64,000 bases of DNA from CAYUQT01 sp964446835. Its GTDB lineage: Bacteria > Planctomycetota > Phycisphaerae > UBA1845 > JAFGLZ01. Made by a program: the position numbers and the translations under genes. The DNA is taken from contig CAYUQT010000013.1 of NCBI GenBank assembly GCA_964446835.1, positions 62,001-126,000 on the forward strand, given 5' to 3'. Below, one piece after another: positions 35,808 through 44,761 of the stretch. The notes below the pieces were generated by a model, which was given only the letters and a program-made list of their open reading frames with translations, was not told the DNA's origin and searched no databases. Numbering within the stretch: the stretch's first letter is position 1; every line of letters starts with the position of its first letter.

Positions 35808-37268
35808 ATGATCAGCGAGATTCCCGAATACGTCGGCGATGTGCCGAACCTCTGTGGCTTCGAGCACCTTGTCGCCCAGGCGATGACGCGATCCGGCCCC
35901 CTCTACCTGCCCGAAAGTAAGATCGACTTCGACGCCATCCACAGCGCGTTCTCTGTCGCCCTCCACATGCATCAACCCCTCATCCCCGCCGGCGGACCCG
36001 ACCTGCGAACCGCACGAGTCATCAGCAATCTCCGCCATATGCTCGACGGCGCCGACAGCGGTGACAGCCATAACGCCTCGGTGTTCCGGTGGTGCTACAA
36101 GCGGATGGGCGAGTTCATCCCCCAACTCGTCCGGGACCACAAGAACCCCCGCGTGATGCTCGAATACTCCGGATGCCTGCTCCACGGCCTCAGACAGATG
36201 GGGGCCGATGAGGTCATCCAGGCCCTCAAGATCATCACACGAGACCCCGCCTATCGCCGTTGCGTCGAATGGCTGGGGGCCCCATGGGGCCATGCCGTCG
36301 CACCCTCCACACCCGTGCAGGACTATCGTCTTCACGTCCGGGCCTGGCAGCACCACTTCGCCTCGATCTTCGGACTCGATGCGCTCAGCCGCATCCGGGG
36401 GTTTTCTCCGGCCGAGATGGCCCTCCCGAACCACCCGGATCTCTGCTACGAGTTCGTCAAGACCCTCCTCGACTGCGGCTACCGATGGCTGCTCGTCCAG
36501 GAACACACCGTCGAACGGCCCGACGACGGCGGACCCGTCCGCGATCCGCACCTGCCCCATCGCCTGATCGCCCGGAACTCCCACGGCCAGACACTCAGCA
36601 TCGTCGCGATCATCAAGACCCAGGGCAGCGACATCAAGCTGGTCGGACAGATGCAGCCCTGCTTCGAAGCCCGGACCCTGTCGCGACGCGACCTGGCCGG
36701 CCGGCCCGTCCCCCCGCTGGCCACCCAGATATCCGACGGCGAAAACGGCGGCGTTATGATGAACGAGTTCCCCTCCAAGTATCTCCAGGTCATGTCCGAG
36801 GCCTCGGGCAGCCGCACGCCGCCCGTGAACGTCACCGAATACCTCGAATACCTGGAGTCGCTCGGCATCCGCTCCGAAGACCTGCCCCCCCTTCAGCCCA
36901 TCCACCAGAAACGCCTCTGGGATCGGCTGACCGAGGGCGCCGGTCCCGAGGCACTGGCCGCGACCATCCGATCGCTGGAGAAACAGAACGACCGTTTCCA
37001 CATGGAGGGCGGCAGTTGGACCGCCGACCGATCGTGGGTCCGAGGCTATGAACACGTGCTGGGGAAGATGGAGTCGGCCAGCGCCCTGTTCGCCGAGAAG
37101 GTCCTCGATCCGGGTGTCCCCTCGTCCGATCCGCGATACCGCAACGCCCTCTACCATCTGCTGATGACCCAGACAAGCTGCTATCGATACTGGGGCGAGG
37201 GCATCTGGACCGACTACGGCCAGGAACTCTGCCGGCGAACCATGGACATCCTGACCTACGACTTCTGA
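35808..37268 (+). CDS. Glycoside hydrolase family 57 protein
   Basis: About 486 residues from the ATG at 35808, preceded by GCAGGAACAACC; an in-frame GTG at 35790 overlapping the previous stop is the alternative. GH57 hallmarks: 'FSVALHMHQPLIPAGG' with the conserved H-x-H-Q-P near the start, 'VMLEYSGCLLHGLRQMGADE' and 'ECVEWLGAPWGHAVAP'-type region 'WLGAPWGHAVAPSTPVQDYR'. No signal peptide, so it acts in the cytoplasm. Known GH57 enzymes are alpha-amylases, 4-alpha-glucanotransferases, branching enzymes and amylopullulanases, so an alpha-glucan (glycogen) role is likely. It follows the GHL10-like gene by 14 bases and is probably cotranscribed with it. Confidence 0.85.
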   Translation: MISEIPEYVGDVPNLCGFEHLVAQAMTRSGPLYLPESKIDFDAIHSAFSVALHMHQPLIPAGGPDLRTARVISNLRHMLDGADSGDSHNASVFRWCYKRMGEFIPQLVRDHKNPRVMLEYSGCLLHGLRQMGADEVIQALKIITRDPAYRRCVEWLGAPWGHAVAPSTPVQDYRLHVRAWQHHFASIFGLDALSRIRGFSPAEMALPNHPDLCYEFVKTLLDCGYRWLLVQEHTVERPDDGGPVRDPHLPHRLIARNSHGQTLSIVAIIKTQGSDIKLVGQMQPCFEARTLSRRDLAGRPVPPLATQISDGENGGVMMNEFPSKYLQVMSEASGSRTPPVNVTEYLEYLESLGIRSEDLPPLQPIHQKRLWDRLTEGAGPEALAATIRSLEKQNDRFHMEGGSWTADRSWVRGYEHVLGKMESASALFAEKVLDPGVPSSDPRYRNALYHLLMTQTSCYRYWGEGIWTDYGQELCRRTMDILTYDF

Positions 37269-37305
37269 AAGCCCCCCAAGCCGGGCTTCCCGCCTTCTCC
37301 ATCGC

Positions 37306-40300
37306 CTATGCGGTCAGGGCCTCCCGAATCTTGCGGCTCAAACCGCTCTCGGTGAACGGTTTGGAGATGAAGTGAATCCCCTCGTCCAGAATGCCGTGGT
37401 GCGCGATGACATTCTCGGTATACCCGGACATAAACAGAACCCGCGTCCCGGGACGGATACTTGCGACCTGCTCGTGAAGCTGCCGGCCGTTCATACCCGG
37501 CATGACAACGTCCGTCAGAAGCAGGTCGAGCCGCTCGGTCTGCCGGGCAAGCTCGATACATTCGGCAATGCTGTGTGCCTCGATCACGGAGTAGCCCAGC
37601 CGCGTGAGCATCCGACACGTGAGCTTGCGCACGGCTTCCTCATCTTCCATCACCAGAATCGTCTCGCCGCGGCCGAGAACCGTAGTCTCGCTGAGAAGCG
37701 CCTGCTGCTCGACCGACGCATCCTGGAGCTGCGGAAGGTAGATCCGAAATGTGGACCCGTGGTCCTTCTCGCTGTAGACCCCGATGTCTCCGCCGTGCTG
37801 CCTTATGATCCCGTAGGCCGTCGCCAACCCCAATCCGGTCCCCTTTCCCTTCTCTTTCGTCGTGAAGAACGGATCGAACACCCGCCGCACGGTCTCGTCG
37901 TCCATGCCGCAACCCGTATCGCTGACGCTCAACAGGGCATGGAGCCCGGGTTGCAGGCCCGGATGGGCACTGACGTAGTGGTCGTCCATATGGACCAGAC
38001 CCGTTTCGATGGTCAGGACCCCACCGTTGGGCATCGCATCGCGGGCATTCACACAGAGGTTCATGAAAACCTGCTCCAACTGAGAGAGGTCTCCGTTGAC
38101 ATGCCCGGCCTTGGGGTTGGTGATCACCTCCACCTGAATGTGCTCACCGAGAAGCCGCCGGATCATCTTCTCGACACCGTGAACCATTGAGTTCAGTTCA
38201 AGCGGCTTCATCTCGAGCATCTGTTTGCGGCTGAAGGCCAGCAGTTGCCTCGTCAAGTCCTTCGCCCGTTCTCCCGCCCGAACGATCTGCGCGAGCGACT
38301 CACGCGCCGGCGATTGGACCGGCAGGTCCTCGGCCATCAGCTCCCCGTAGCCCAGGATCACCGACAGCAGGTTGTTGAAGTCGTGGGCAACGCCCCCGGC
38401 AAGCTGACCGATCGACTCCATCTTCTGGGCCTGCGCCAACTGACCTTCCAGACGTATGCGTTCGGCCTCGGCACGCCGTTTCTCCGTGATGTCCTCAAAG
38501 ATCACGCACACACGATCCGGCGAGTCCGACGGGCGGTACGCATTGCAGAAGTACAGACCCTTGGTAGGTGAATGATACATCTCGAACGACATCGGAACGC
38601 CGGTCATCGCCACCGCACCGTACGTGTCCACCCAACTCTGCTCCGTCTCAGGCCACACTTCAAAGACATCCTTCCCACACACGTCTTCGTACTTCAGCCC
38701 CGAAACGCGTGCAAAGGCGTCGTTGAAGTACCCGAACCTGAAGCTCACAAACTTCCCCCGTTCGTCAAACACCGATTCCCATACAATGAAGGCGTTGAGC
38801 ATGTTTTTCAGCATGCTCTGCATCTCGCTGACGTTCTTCTGAAGCGCCTCCTCCGCACGACGTCGCTCGGTGATATCTATGTGCTGGATGATCGCATTCC
38901 GAACCTTGCCGCGGGCATCGAGCACCGGCGTGATCGTGACCTCGAGGACCACTGAGGCTTGGCTTCTGAACCGGATCTGGTCGAGTTGAGACGTGTCGTA
39001 GAGCAGGCTGAACTGGACGGGCTGGCCTTCCTCGAAGACACGCCGAACCATGGGCATGAGCCCTTGTTCCGCCACGATGTTGTCGCGAAGCAGGTTGTAC
39101 TTCCCCACCACCTCATCATCCGAGACGTGCAGCATGTCCCGGCACGCCTGGTTCATCCGAATCATGTTGCCCTTGTCGTCGGATATCCACATCGAGTGGG
39201 GACTGTGCTCGATAATGCTCTCGATAAAGACCTGCGATTGCCGCAGCGACTCCTCGGTCTTTCGTCGCTCTGTGACGTCTCGGGCCGCCGCACATATCAT
39301 GCCCTCACCGAAGGGTACCGACCGCCATTCGATCCATCGGTAGCTGCCGTCCTTGCACCGATAGCGGTTCACGAAGTTCAGCACCCGCTTGCCGCCCGCT
39401 AGATCCGCCACGGCGGCAAGTGTCGCATCGACGTCGTCGGGGTGCACGAAGTCCATGAACTTCCGGCCCTCGAGGTCCTCGATCCGATATCCCAGCGTCC
39501 GCTCCCATTCGGGGTTGAGCCGCAGGAAATGGCCTGCGGTGTTTGCAATGCAGAAGAGATCGAGGGAGAGATTGAAGTAGCGATCGAGCTCCTCCGTCTT
39601 CTCGCGAAGCGCCTTCTCCGAAGCCTGTGCCGCCAAAGACGCTCTCTCCCGCTGTCGGACAATCGCCGCGGCGGCGAGACTCGTAACGAAATACGTGATC
39701 AGCATATATTGCAGCGTTGCGATGTCGCCCGGTTCACCCCCCGGTCGAATCGCGAAGCCCCCCATCCCTCGGGTACTCAATCCCACCCCCAGCAGGCAGT
39801 GCGGTAGAATGGTGGCGGAAGCACCCCGAGGGCCAAACCGCAGCGCGGCCCAGATCAGCGCCGGCACCGACAGGAAGCCCCGGCGAAACATGGGCCATGA
39901 CGACCAGCCCGAAAACAGTGTCGTCGAGCACGCGAGCAGGACGGCCATCACCAAGACCGCTTCGACAAGACGCCAGCCCGTCAGATCCCCAAGCCCTGCC
40001 CAACCCTTGGGAAACCAGGTCAACAGCAGCGGAACCAGAACGATGATCCCGAGGGAATGGCTTGTCCACCCCAGCCCCCACAGCCCCCAGGAGAATTCGC
40101 CACCGAAGCCAGCAGGGGTCATGCCGATCCGGATCGCCGCGCCGACTGCCGCGCCAACGATCGGCGACAGCAGAGTGAAGATCAGAACCTCCCGCAACGT
40201 GGCAAAGGAGGGCCGATGGCCGACGAACCGGCGCGCCAGCCATGCACCCACCAGCCCCTCCACTACGTTGCTCAGAGCAAGCAGGCACGCCCACGACACC

Positions 40301-40602
40301 CAACCCCCATGCAACATCTGGAAGGCAACGTCAGCCGCCGATGCCGCCGCCAGAAGAAACACCCAGCTCTGTGTCGGAACCAGCAGCAGCGAGGCAACGA
40401 GCAATCCGCTGGGAGCCCAGAACACCGGAAGACCTTTGGGGTTGACTGACAACCAGCTACTCAGATGGGCCGTGGCGAAATAGGCAAGGGCAAGCCCAAC
40501 CCCCTGAACGAAAGGATGCGAAAGCAACTCCCGGGATCGGCGATCAGGGGTAGATGCCTCATCTTGCGGCAGACCCTTGAACGCGGTCTGTGTGTTGCCC
40601 AT
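37306..40602 (-). CDS. MASE1-PAS hybrid sensor histidine kinase with receiver domain
   Basis: 1098 residues. An N-terminal MASE1 sensor of about eight membrane helices ('LALAYFATAHLSSWLSVNP', 'FWAPSGLLVASLLLVPTQSW') occupies roughly 25-325. Three PAS domains follow (about 340-460, 465-585, 590-715), for example 'FCIANTAGHFLRLNPEWERT'. The kinase core has the H-box 'LAGGVAHDFNNLLSVILGYG', the N-box 'NLCVNARDAMPNGG', and G-boxes 'DTGCGMDDETVRRVFDPFFT' and 'GTGLGLATAYGIIRQHGG'. A C-terminal receiver domain begins near 980 with acidic 'MEDEEA', phospho-acceptor Asp near 1032 in L-L-L-T-D-V-V-M-P-G, and Lys in 'FISKPF'. Signals and partner are unknown; no response regulator gene is adjacent. Confidence 0.93.
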   Translation of the reverse strand: MGNTQTAFKGLPQDEASTPDRRSRELLSHPFVQGVGLALAYFATAHLSSWLSVNPKGLPVFWAPSGLLVASLLLVPTQSWVFLLAAASAADVAFQMLHGGWVSWACLLALSNVVEGLVGAWLARRFVGHRPSFATLREVLIFTLLSPIVGAAVGAAIRIGMTPAGFGGEFSWGLWGLGWTSHSLGIIVLVPLLLTWFPKGWAGLGDLTGWRLVEAVLVMAVLLACSTTLFSGWSSWPMFRRGFLSVPALIWAALRFGPRGASATILPHCLLGVGLSTRGMGGFAIRPGGEPGDIATLQYMLITYFVTSLAAAAIVRQRERASLAAQASEKALREKTEELDRYFNLSLDLFCIANTAGHFLRLNPEWERTLGYRIEDLEGRKFMDFVHPDDVDATLAAVADLAGGKRVLNFVNRYRCKDGSYRWIEWRSVPFGEGMICAAARDVTERRKTEESLRQSQVFIESIIEHSPHSMWISDDKGNMIRMNQACRDMLHVSDDEVVGKYNLLRDNIVAEQGLMPMVRRVFEEGQPVQFSLLYDTSQLDQIRFRSQASVVLEVTITPVLDARGKVRNAIIQHIDITERRRAEEALQKNVSEMQSMLKNMLNAFIVWESVFDERGKFVSFRFGYFNDAFARVSGLKYEDVCGKDVFEVWPETEQSWVDTYGAVAMTGVPMSFEMYHSPTKGLYFCNAYRPSDSPDRVCVIFEDITEKRRAEAERIRLEGQLAQAQKMESIGQLAGGVAHDFNNLLSVILGYGELMAEDLPVQSPARESLAQIVRAGERAKDLTRQLLAFSRKQMLEMKPLELNSMVHGVEKMIRRLLGEHIQVEVITNPKAGHVNGDLSQLEQVFMNLCVNARDAMPNGGVLTIETGLVHMDDHYVSAHPGLQPGLHALLSVSDTGCGMDDETVRRVFDPFFTTKEKGKGTGLGLATAYGIIRQHGGDIGVYSEKDHGSTFRIYLPQLQDASVEQQALLSETTVLGRGETILVMEDEEAVRKLTCRMLTRLGYSVIEAHSIAECIELARQTERLDLLLTDVVMPGMNGRQLHEQVASIRPGTRVLFMSGYTENVIAHHGILDEGIHFISKPFTESGLSRKIREALTA

Positions 40603-40785
40603 CGCGGCCTCCCCGGCACGCGGACGTCAGCGCCGCCCCAGCGATCTCCCAGATCCTGCTACCGGACAACATGCAGCCCGGATGGCGAACGGCAAAGAAA
40701 TGATCATCTGAGTATCCCAGGCAAAGGGGTGAGGGTCAATCACGTCCGGCGAATCGGTGGCAGATCCAGACCCCTCCGCCCCGAT

Positions 40786-42279
40786 TCACGGCGTCTGCAG
40801 ACTGCCGGACAGCGAAGGGGGCAGCACGCGGTAGAACGTGATGTCATCGACCGCCCAGTCGGCGTTCTCGCCCTTCTTGTGGACCGCCCATCGCAGGCTG
40901 GTCAGGTGCTGCGGCCGGGTGGGTTTGCCGGCGGCGGCGTAGGCCTTATCGCCCTCCGCCGCGAGTTCCAGTTTGGTCAGATCGAGCACCTGCCAGGCCC
41001 AATCGCCGGGTTTTGGGCGGAGGTAGCCCGTAAACCCGAAATAGGATTCATCGGTCCGCGGCAGGCTGTCGGGCCGGGTGATGAGTGTGAACACAACGTT
41101 AAGGTCCTGGGCTGTCTTGACGCGAAGCGCGACGTATCGATACCGGCTGATGTCGATATTCTTCGCGGCCGGCGTGGTGATCACAATCCGATGGGGACCG
41201 TAGTCGCCCCAGTCCTCCTCCTGGCCTTCGACGAATCGCAGCTTGATACTGTGACCCTTCGCGTCGTCGGTATAGGTGGCGGCTTTGCCCCAGAACGGTG
41301 CGAGGCGGTTGGGGTCTTCCGCGTCGTCCAGCACCCATGCGCCCGAGGTGGGGGCAGTGGCGGCGGACCTGTCCACGGACACGGCCGGAGCAGTGCTCGG
41401 CGCGGGCGGCTCCGGCGGCCTCGTCTCAGAGGCGGCATTCGCCGGCGGTGCCTCGGCCTTCGAATCGCCGCCCTTGCCGGTGATGTTCGCCGTATCGCCG
41501 GCACCACGGATGACGTCGACGATCCGCTGGCAGAACAGCGGCGCGACCTTCCGGGAGAACGTCTCGTTGGGGTGCGAATCGCCGGCCGCATAGTCGGCCT
41601 TCAGGAAGAGGCCTCCTTCGGTTTCGAGCGAACGGAAATCCCAGATGAAGATGTTATCGCCGCGCTCGTCCCAGGTCGTGCGGACCCAATCGAAGAACGT
41701 CTTGGCCCGTCGGGCGGCCGCCTCGTCGGTTTCGCCTTTGACCAGGGCGGCACCGGTCCAAACGATGAACCGGGTCTTGGGGAACTCGCGAAGCTTCTTC
41801 TTCAGCGCCGCGTACTGAAGCTTGTAGTTCTCGATACGCTTGTCCTCACTGGCGACGTCGGCCGAACCGCCGTCCTCGTCGATCCCCGAGACCGGAAAGC
41901 AGTGCTTGAAGATGATGACGTCGTACTTGGGAGTCAGCATCTCCAGTGTGGGCTCGGACTTGAAAGGCTTCTGGCCGGCGTGCCGAACCCAGATGTTCCA
42001 GTAGTCATAGGGGTAGTTGTTCCAGCCGTACGGCTGCTCCTTGGGAAAGTTCTGTTCGCTGATCTGGTAGGCGGTCTTGTGGGCCTTGTTGTAGGTGTCG
42101 AACCATGCCTTGACGCCGCCGTTCCATACGCACTCCCCCGTGCTGTGATGGAGGAAGAGGATCCTGGCCTGGGTCGGCGCGGACTCCTGGGCCCCCTCGC
42201 CCCGCAGGCCGTCGGCCTTGAGGACGAACCCGCACACGACCAGGACGATCATCGACGGCTTGGGGAGCACTCGACGCAT
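40786..42279 (-). CDS. Secreted SGNH-hydrolase-like protein with C-terminal carbohydrate-binding-like domain
   Basis: About 497 residues from the ATG at 42279, eight bases after AAAGGAG; a signal peptide follows ('VLPKPSMIVLVVCGFVL'). The first ~250 residues read like an SGNH-type esterase: 'ARILFLHHSTGECVWNGGV' at the first strand, 'PKYDVIIFKHCFPVSG', 'TRFIVWTGAALVKGETDE' and a closing 'GDSHPNETFSRKV' with the D-x-x-H catalytic pair. A Pro/Ala-rich linker around residues 265-300 leads to a ~170-residue beta-sandwich ('APFWGKAATYTDDAKGHSIK', 'YVALRVKTAQDLNVVFTLIT', 'ADWAVDDITFYRVL') like CBM11/CBM30-type modules. It probably deacylates an extracellular glycan. Confidence 0.72.
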   Translation of the reverse strand: MRRVLPKPSMIVLVVCGFVLKADGLRGEGAQESAPTQARILFLHHSTGECVWNGGVKAWFDTYNKAHKTAYQISEQNFPKEQPYGWNNYPYDYWNIWVRHAGQKPFKSEPTLEMLTPKYDVIIFKHCFPVSGIDEDGGSADVASEDKRIENYKLQYAALKKKLREFPKTRFIVWTGAALVKGETDEAAARRAKTFFDWVRTTWDERGDNIFIWDFRSLETEGGLFLKADYAAGDSHPNETFSRKVAPLFCQRIVDVIRGAGDTANITGKGGDSKAEAPPANAASETRPPEPPAPSTAPAVSVDRSAATAPTSGAWVLDDAEDPNRLAPFWGKAATYTDDAKGHSIKLRFVEGQEEDWGDYGPHRIVITTPAAKNIDISRYRYVALRVKTAQDLNVVFTLITRPDSLPRTDESYFGFTGYLRPKPGDWAWQVLDLTKLELAAEGDKAYAAAGKPTRPQHLTSLRWAVHKKGENADWAVDDITFYRVLPPSLSGSLQTP

Positions 42280-42507
42280 GAGCGATTCTCCTTTCATGTA
42301 CGGCACGGAGCGGAAGGATTCGATTCGTCTACGGCCGGAGACACACAGACCGGTCGACACCGCACCGTGCGGTTGGCCGCTGATCTGAGAGTTGATCACG
42401 TTCGCCTTCCATACTGTCGTTGGATCCTGCGAACGTCAATATGGGCGCGGGCGGCATCTCACTGTGCCCGCATTTCGCGAACCTGTTATGAACGGGCTGA
42501 CCGATCC

Positions 42508-44727
42508 CTAGTCAGATCGGCGTGGACGAGCGGCCAGATACTCCTGTTGCCTCTCGCGATACCGAGCCGCCATGGCCGGATCGGAGGCAGACAGAATGTC
42601 GATGGAACGCTGCATCGTCTCGGCCGCCTTATCGAACGCACCGATCTCGGCGTAGGCCGCGGCAAGGGTGTCCAGCAGATGTGGGTTGCGATAGCGGGTC
42701 TTCTCGCAGACCCTCAGCGCCAGCTCGACGGCCTCGGGACCGTTGCGGACATCATCACGACGGCAGGTGCACAGCAGCCAGGCCAGCGTGTTGGTCAGGG
42801 GCACGTGTTCGGGCATGTGCTTGACGGCCTTGCGCAGGATGTCGACCACCTCGGCATAACGTCGCTGGGCCATGAGAACCCTGGCAAGGTTCTCGTACGG
42901 CGGAGGGTAGGCGGGATTGCACTCGGTGCCCTTTCGGAATGCCTCCAGGGCTTCGTCAATCTTGTTCTTCTGAAGCAACGCCAGCCCCATCGTGTTGTGC
43001 GCCAGCGCACTGAGAGGATCGAGCTCTATGGCCTTCTGTGCGTTCCGAAGGGCTTCATCGACCTTATTGGTGTTGTTGAGGGCCAGACTCAGGTTCACAA
43101 GAGCGTCGACGTTCTTGGGGTCGACCTCCAGGACCCGCTTGTACGCCTTCACAGCCTCTTCAAATTGCCCCTGCGACGCCTGGGCATTTCCAAGGTTGTT
43201 CCAGGCAATTGTAAAATCGGGTCGGCACTCGACGGCCTTGCGATAGTAGTCGATCGCCCTCAGCAATCCGCCTTCCTTGATCCCCTCCTGTGCCTGAGCG
43301 AGGTTGTACCACGCAATGGCAGATGCCGGATTCACATCAACCGCCCGCGTCCAGAGCGTCGTGTTGCTCAGCCAGTAGGAGCACTGACGCACGGTGAGCA
43401 GGGTCAGCAGCACGGTCACGCCCAGGATGTACCAGGCCGGCCGGAGAAAGAGATTCTGCCGGCGCGAGTCCGACGCCTTCTGCCATTGCCTCATCACCAC
43501 CGCGCCGACCAGCAACGCCACGCTCATGCTTGCCAGATAACTGTAGCGATCGGCGACGAGATGAGCCCCCACCTGAACGATCCCCAGAACCGGCAGCAGG
43601 AGAACGATGTAACCTATCCAGGCTGCCATGAGAATGGGCAACTCTTTCCGGCGTTTGACGATCAGAACCGTCACTCCGACGACAAACGCCAGCGAGAACA
43701 GGAGGCGAAACCACATGTCGCCGAGGCGGGCGGGCAGCTCATACAGAGGCGAGAGCCCGAAGGGCAGAACGGTCTTGATCAGATAGAAATACAGCCCGTA
43801 GAAGGCTACGAAGACCCGTCCGATCAGGCCGTGCTGCGACAACCCCATCATGGCGCCGGCGGAGGCCTGGCCGGCCAGTGCGATCAGACCCGCAATCAGC
43901 GCCAACAGGATGAAAGGGGTCTTCTCAACGATCTCGCGCTCGGCGGCGATGGACCTCAAGGTCTTCGACTGGATCGCCACGCGCCGGAGCGGATAGACGT
44001 CGAGCACGAGCAGGACCAGAGGCAGGGAGACCGCCGTCCCCTTGGACAGAAGGCAGAGTGCGTACATGACGACTGCCGTAACGTATCGACCTCGTCGCAG
44101 GGGCGAGCCGCCAGGCAGGGCGCAGTATCTCAGGTAAGACAGGATCGTCAGCCCGAAGAACAACCCGCACAGAACATCCCGTCGCTCGGTGATCCAGGCA
44201 ACGGATTCCACACGAAGCGGATGCACCGCAAACAGAGCCATTGCTGCCGCAGCGCCCCAGCAGACCGCCGGATCGGGCCTCTCGAAGAAGTCGATCGTCT
44301 GCGATGGACGTCCGCCGGAACGTCCGGTTTGATAGACCTTCCAGCCGAGGAGCCGCCGGGCGACCATGTAGAACACGACGGCACCGGCGAGATGGAGCAG
44401 GACGTTGGTCCGGTGGAACTGCGAGGGAGAGGCAATACCCCCGATCTTGTTGTCGATGGCCAGGGTCAACCACGCCAGTGGCTGATAGGGGCCCGTATAG
44501 GTCGTCGTGAACATCCAGCTCAGGCTCTTCCAGCCCAGCGATCGGAAGTGCTGATTGTCGAGGATCGCGCCGCGATCGTCCCACACATAGGTTTGTGAGC
44601 ACGACGGCGAGAACGCCACCAGCGTCAACAGCCCGACGCCCAGAGGCAGGATCCATGCCAACCTCTTGGCGGAGAAGGTTGGCGATCTGAGCGGTGCTTC
44701 CATGGGAGTGTTCGGTTTGTCTGACAT
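42508..44727 (-). CDS. Polytopic membrane protein with C-terminal TPR repeats (TMTC/glycosyltransferase-C-like)
   Basis: About 739 residues from the ATG at 44727. Around eleven hydrophobic helices fill residues ~20-460, with early loop motifs 'TYVWDDRGAILDNQHFRSLG' and 'PYQPLAWLTLAID' typical of the DUF1736/TMTC group, whose D-D loop matches the catalytic acidic pair of GT-C enzymes that use lipid-linked sugars. From about residue 480, six to seven TPR units follow ('AIAWYNLAQAQEGIKEGG', 'TIAWNNLGNAQASQGQFEEA', 'VDALVNLSLALNNTNKVDEA', 'ALAHNTMGLALLQKNKIDEA'). Related eukaryotic TMTC proteins O-mannosylate; here protein glycosylation is only a guess. It lies 34 bases after a similarly organised gene and is probably cotranscribed with it. 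Confidence 0.8.
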   Translation of the reverse strand: MSDKPNTPMEAPLRSPTFSAKRLAWILPLGVGLLTLVAFSPSCSQTYVWDDRGAILDNQHFRSLGWKSLSWMFTTTYTGPYQPLAWLTLAIDNKIGGIASPSQFHRTNVLLHLAGAVVFYMVARRLLGWKVYQTGRSGGRPSQTIDFFERPDPAVCWGAAAAMALFAVHPLRVESVAWITERRDVLCGLFFGLTILSYLRYCALPGGSPLRRGRYVTAVVMYALCLLSKGTAVSLPLVLLVLDVYPLRRVAIQSKTLRSIAAEREIVEKTPFILLALIAGLIALAGQASAGAMMGLSQHGLIGRVFVAFYGLYFYLIKTVLPFGLSPLYELPARLGDMWFRLLFSLAFVVGVTVLIVKRRKELPILMAAWIGYIVLLLPVLGIVQVGAHLVADRYSYLASMSVALLVGAVVMRQWQKASDSRRQNLFLRPAWYILGVTVLLTLLTVRQCSYWLSNTTLWTRAVDVNPASAIAWYNLAQAQEGIKEGGLLRAIDYYRKAVECRPDFTIAWNNLGNAQASQGQFEEAVKAYKRVLEVDPKNVDALVNLSLALNNTNKVDEALRNAQKAIELDPLSALAHNTMGLALLQKNKIDEALEAFRKGTECNPAYPPPYENLARVLMAQRRYAEVVDILRKAVKHMPEHVPLTNTLAWLLCTCRRDDVRNGPEAVELALRVCEKTRYRNPHLLDTLAAAYAEIGAFDKAAETMQRSIDILSASDPAMAARYRERQQEYLAARPRRSD

Positions 44728-44761
44728 GTCGGCTATGGTACCATCGGGCCCGCCTCGGCTC

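Noticed and set aside
40465..44598. Very long plus-strand open frame opposite the SGNH and TPR genes
   Set aside because: No family resemblance and composition typical of an antisense shadow; the minus-strand frames hold clear domains.
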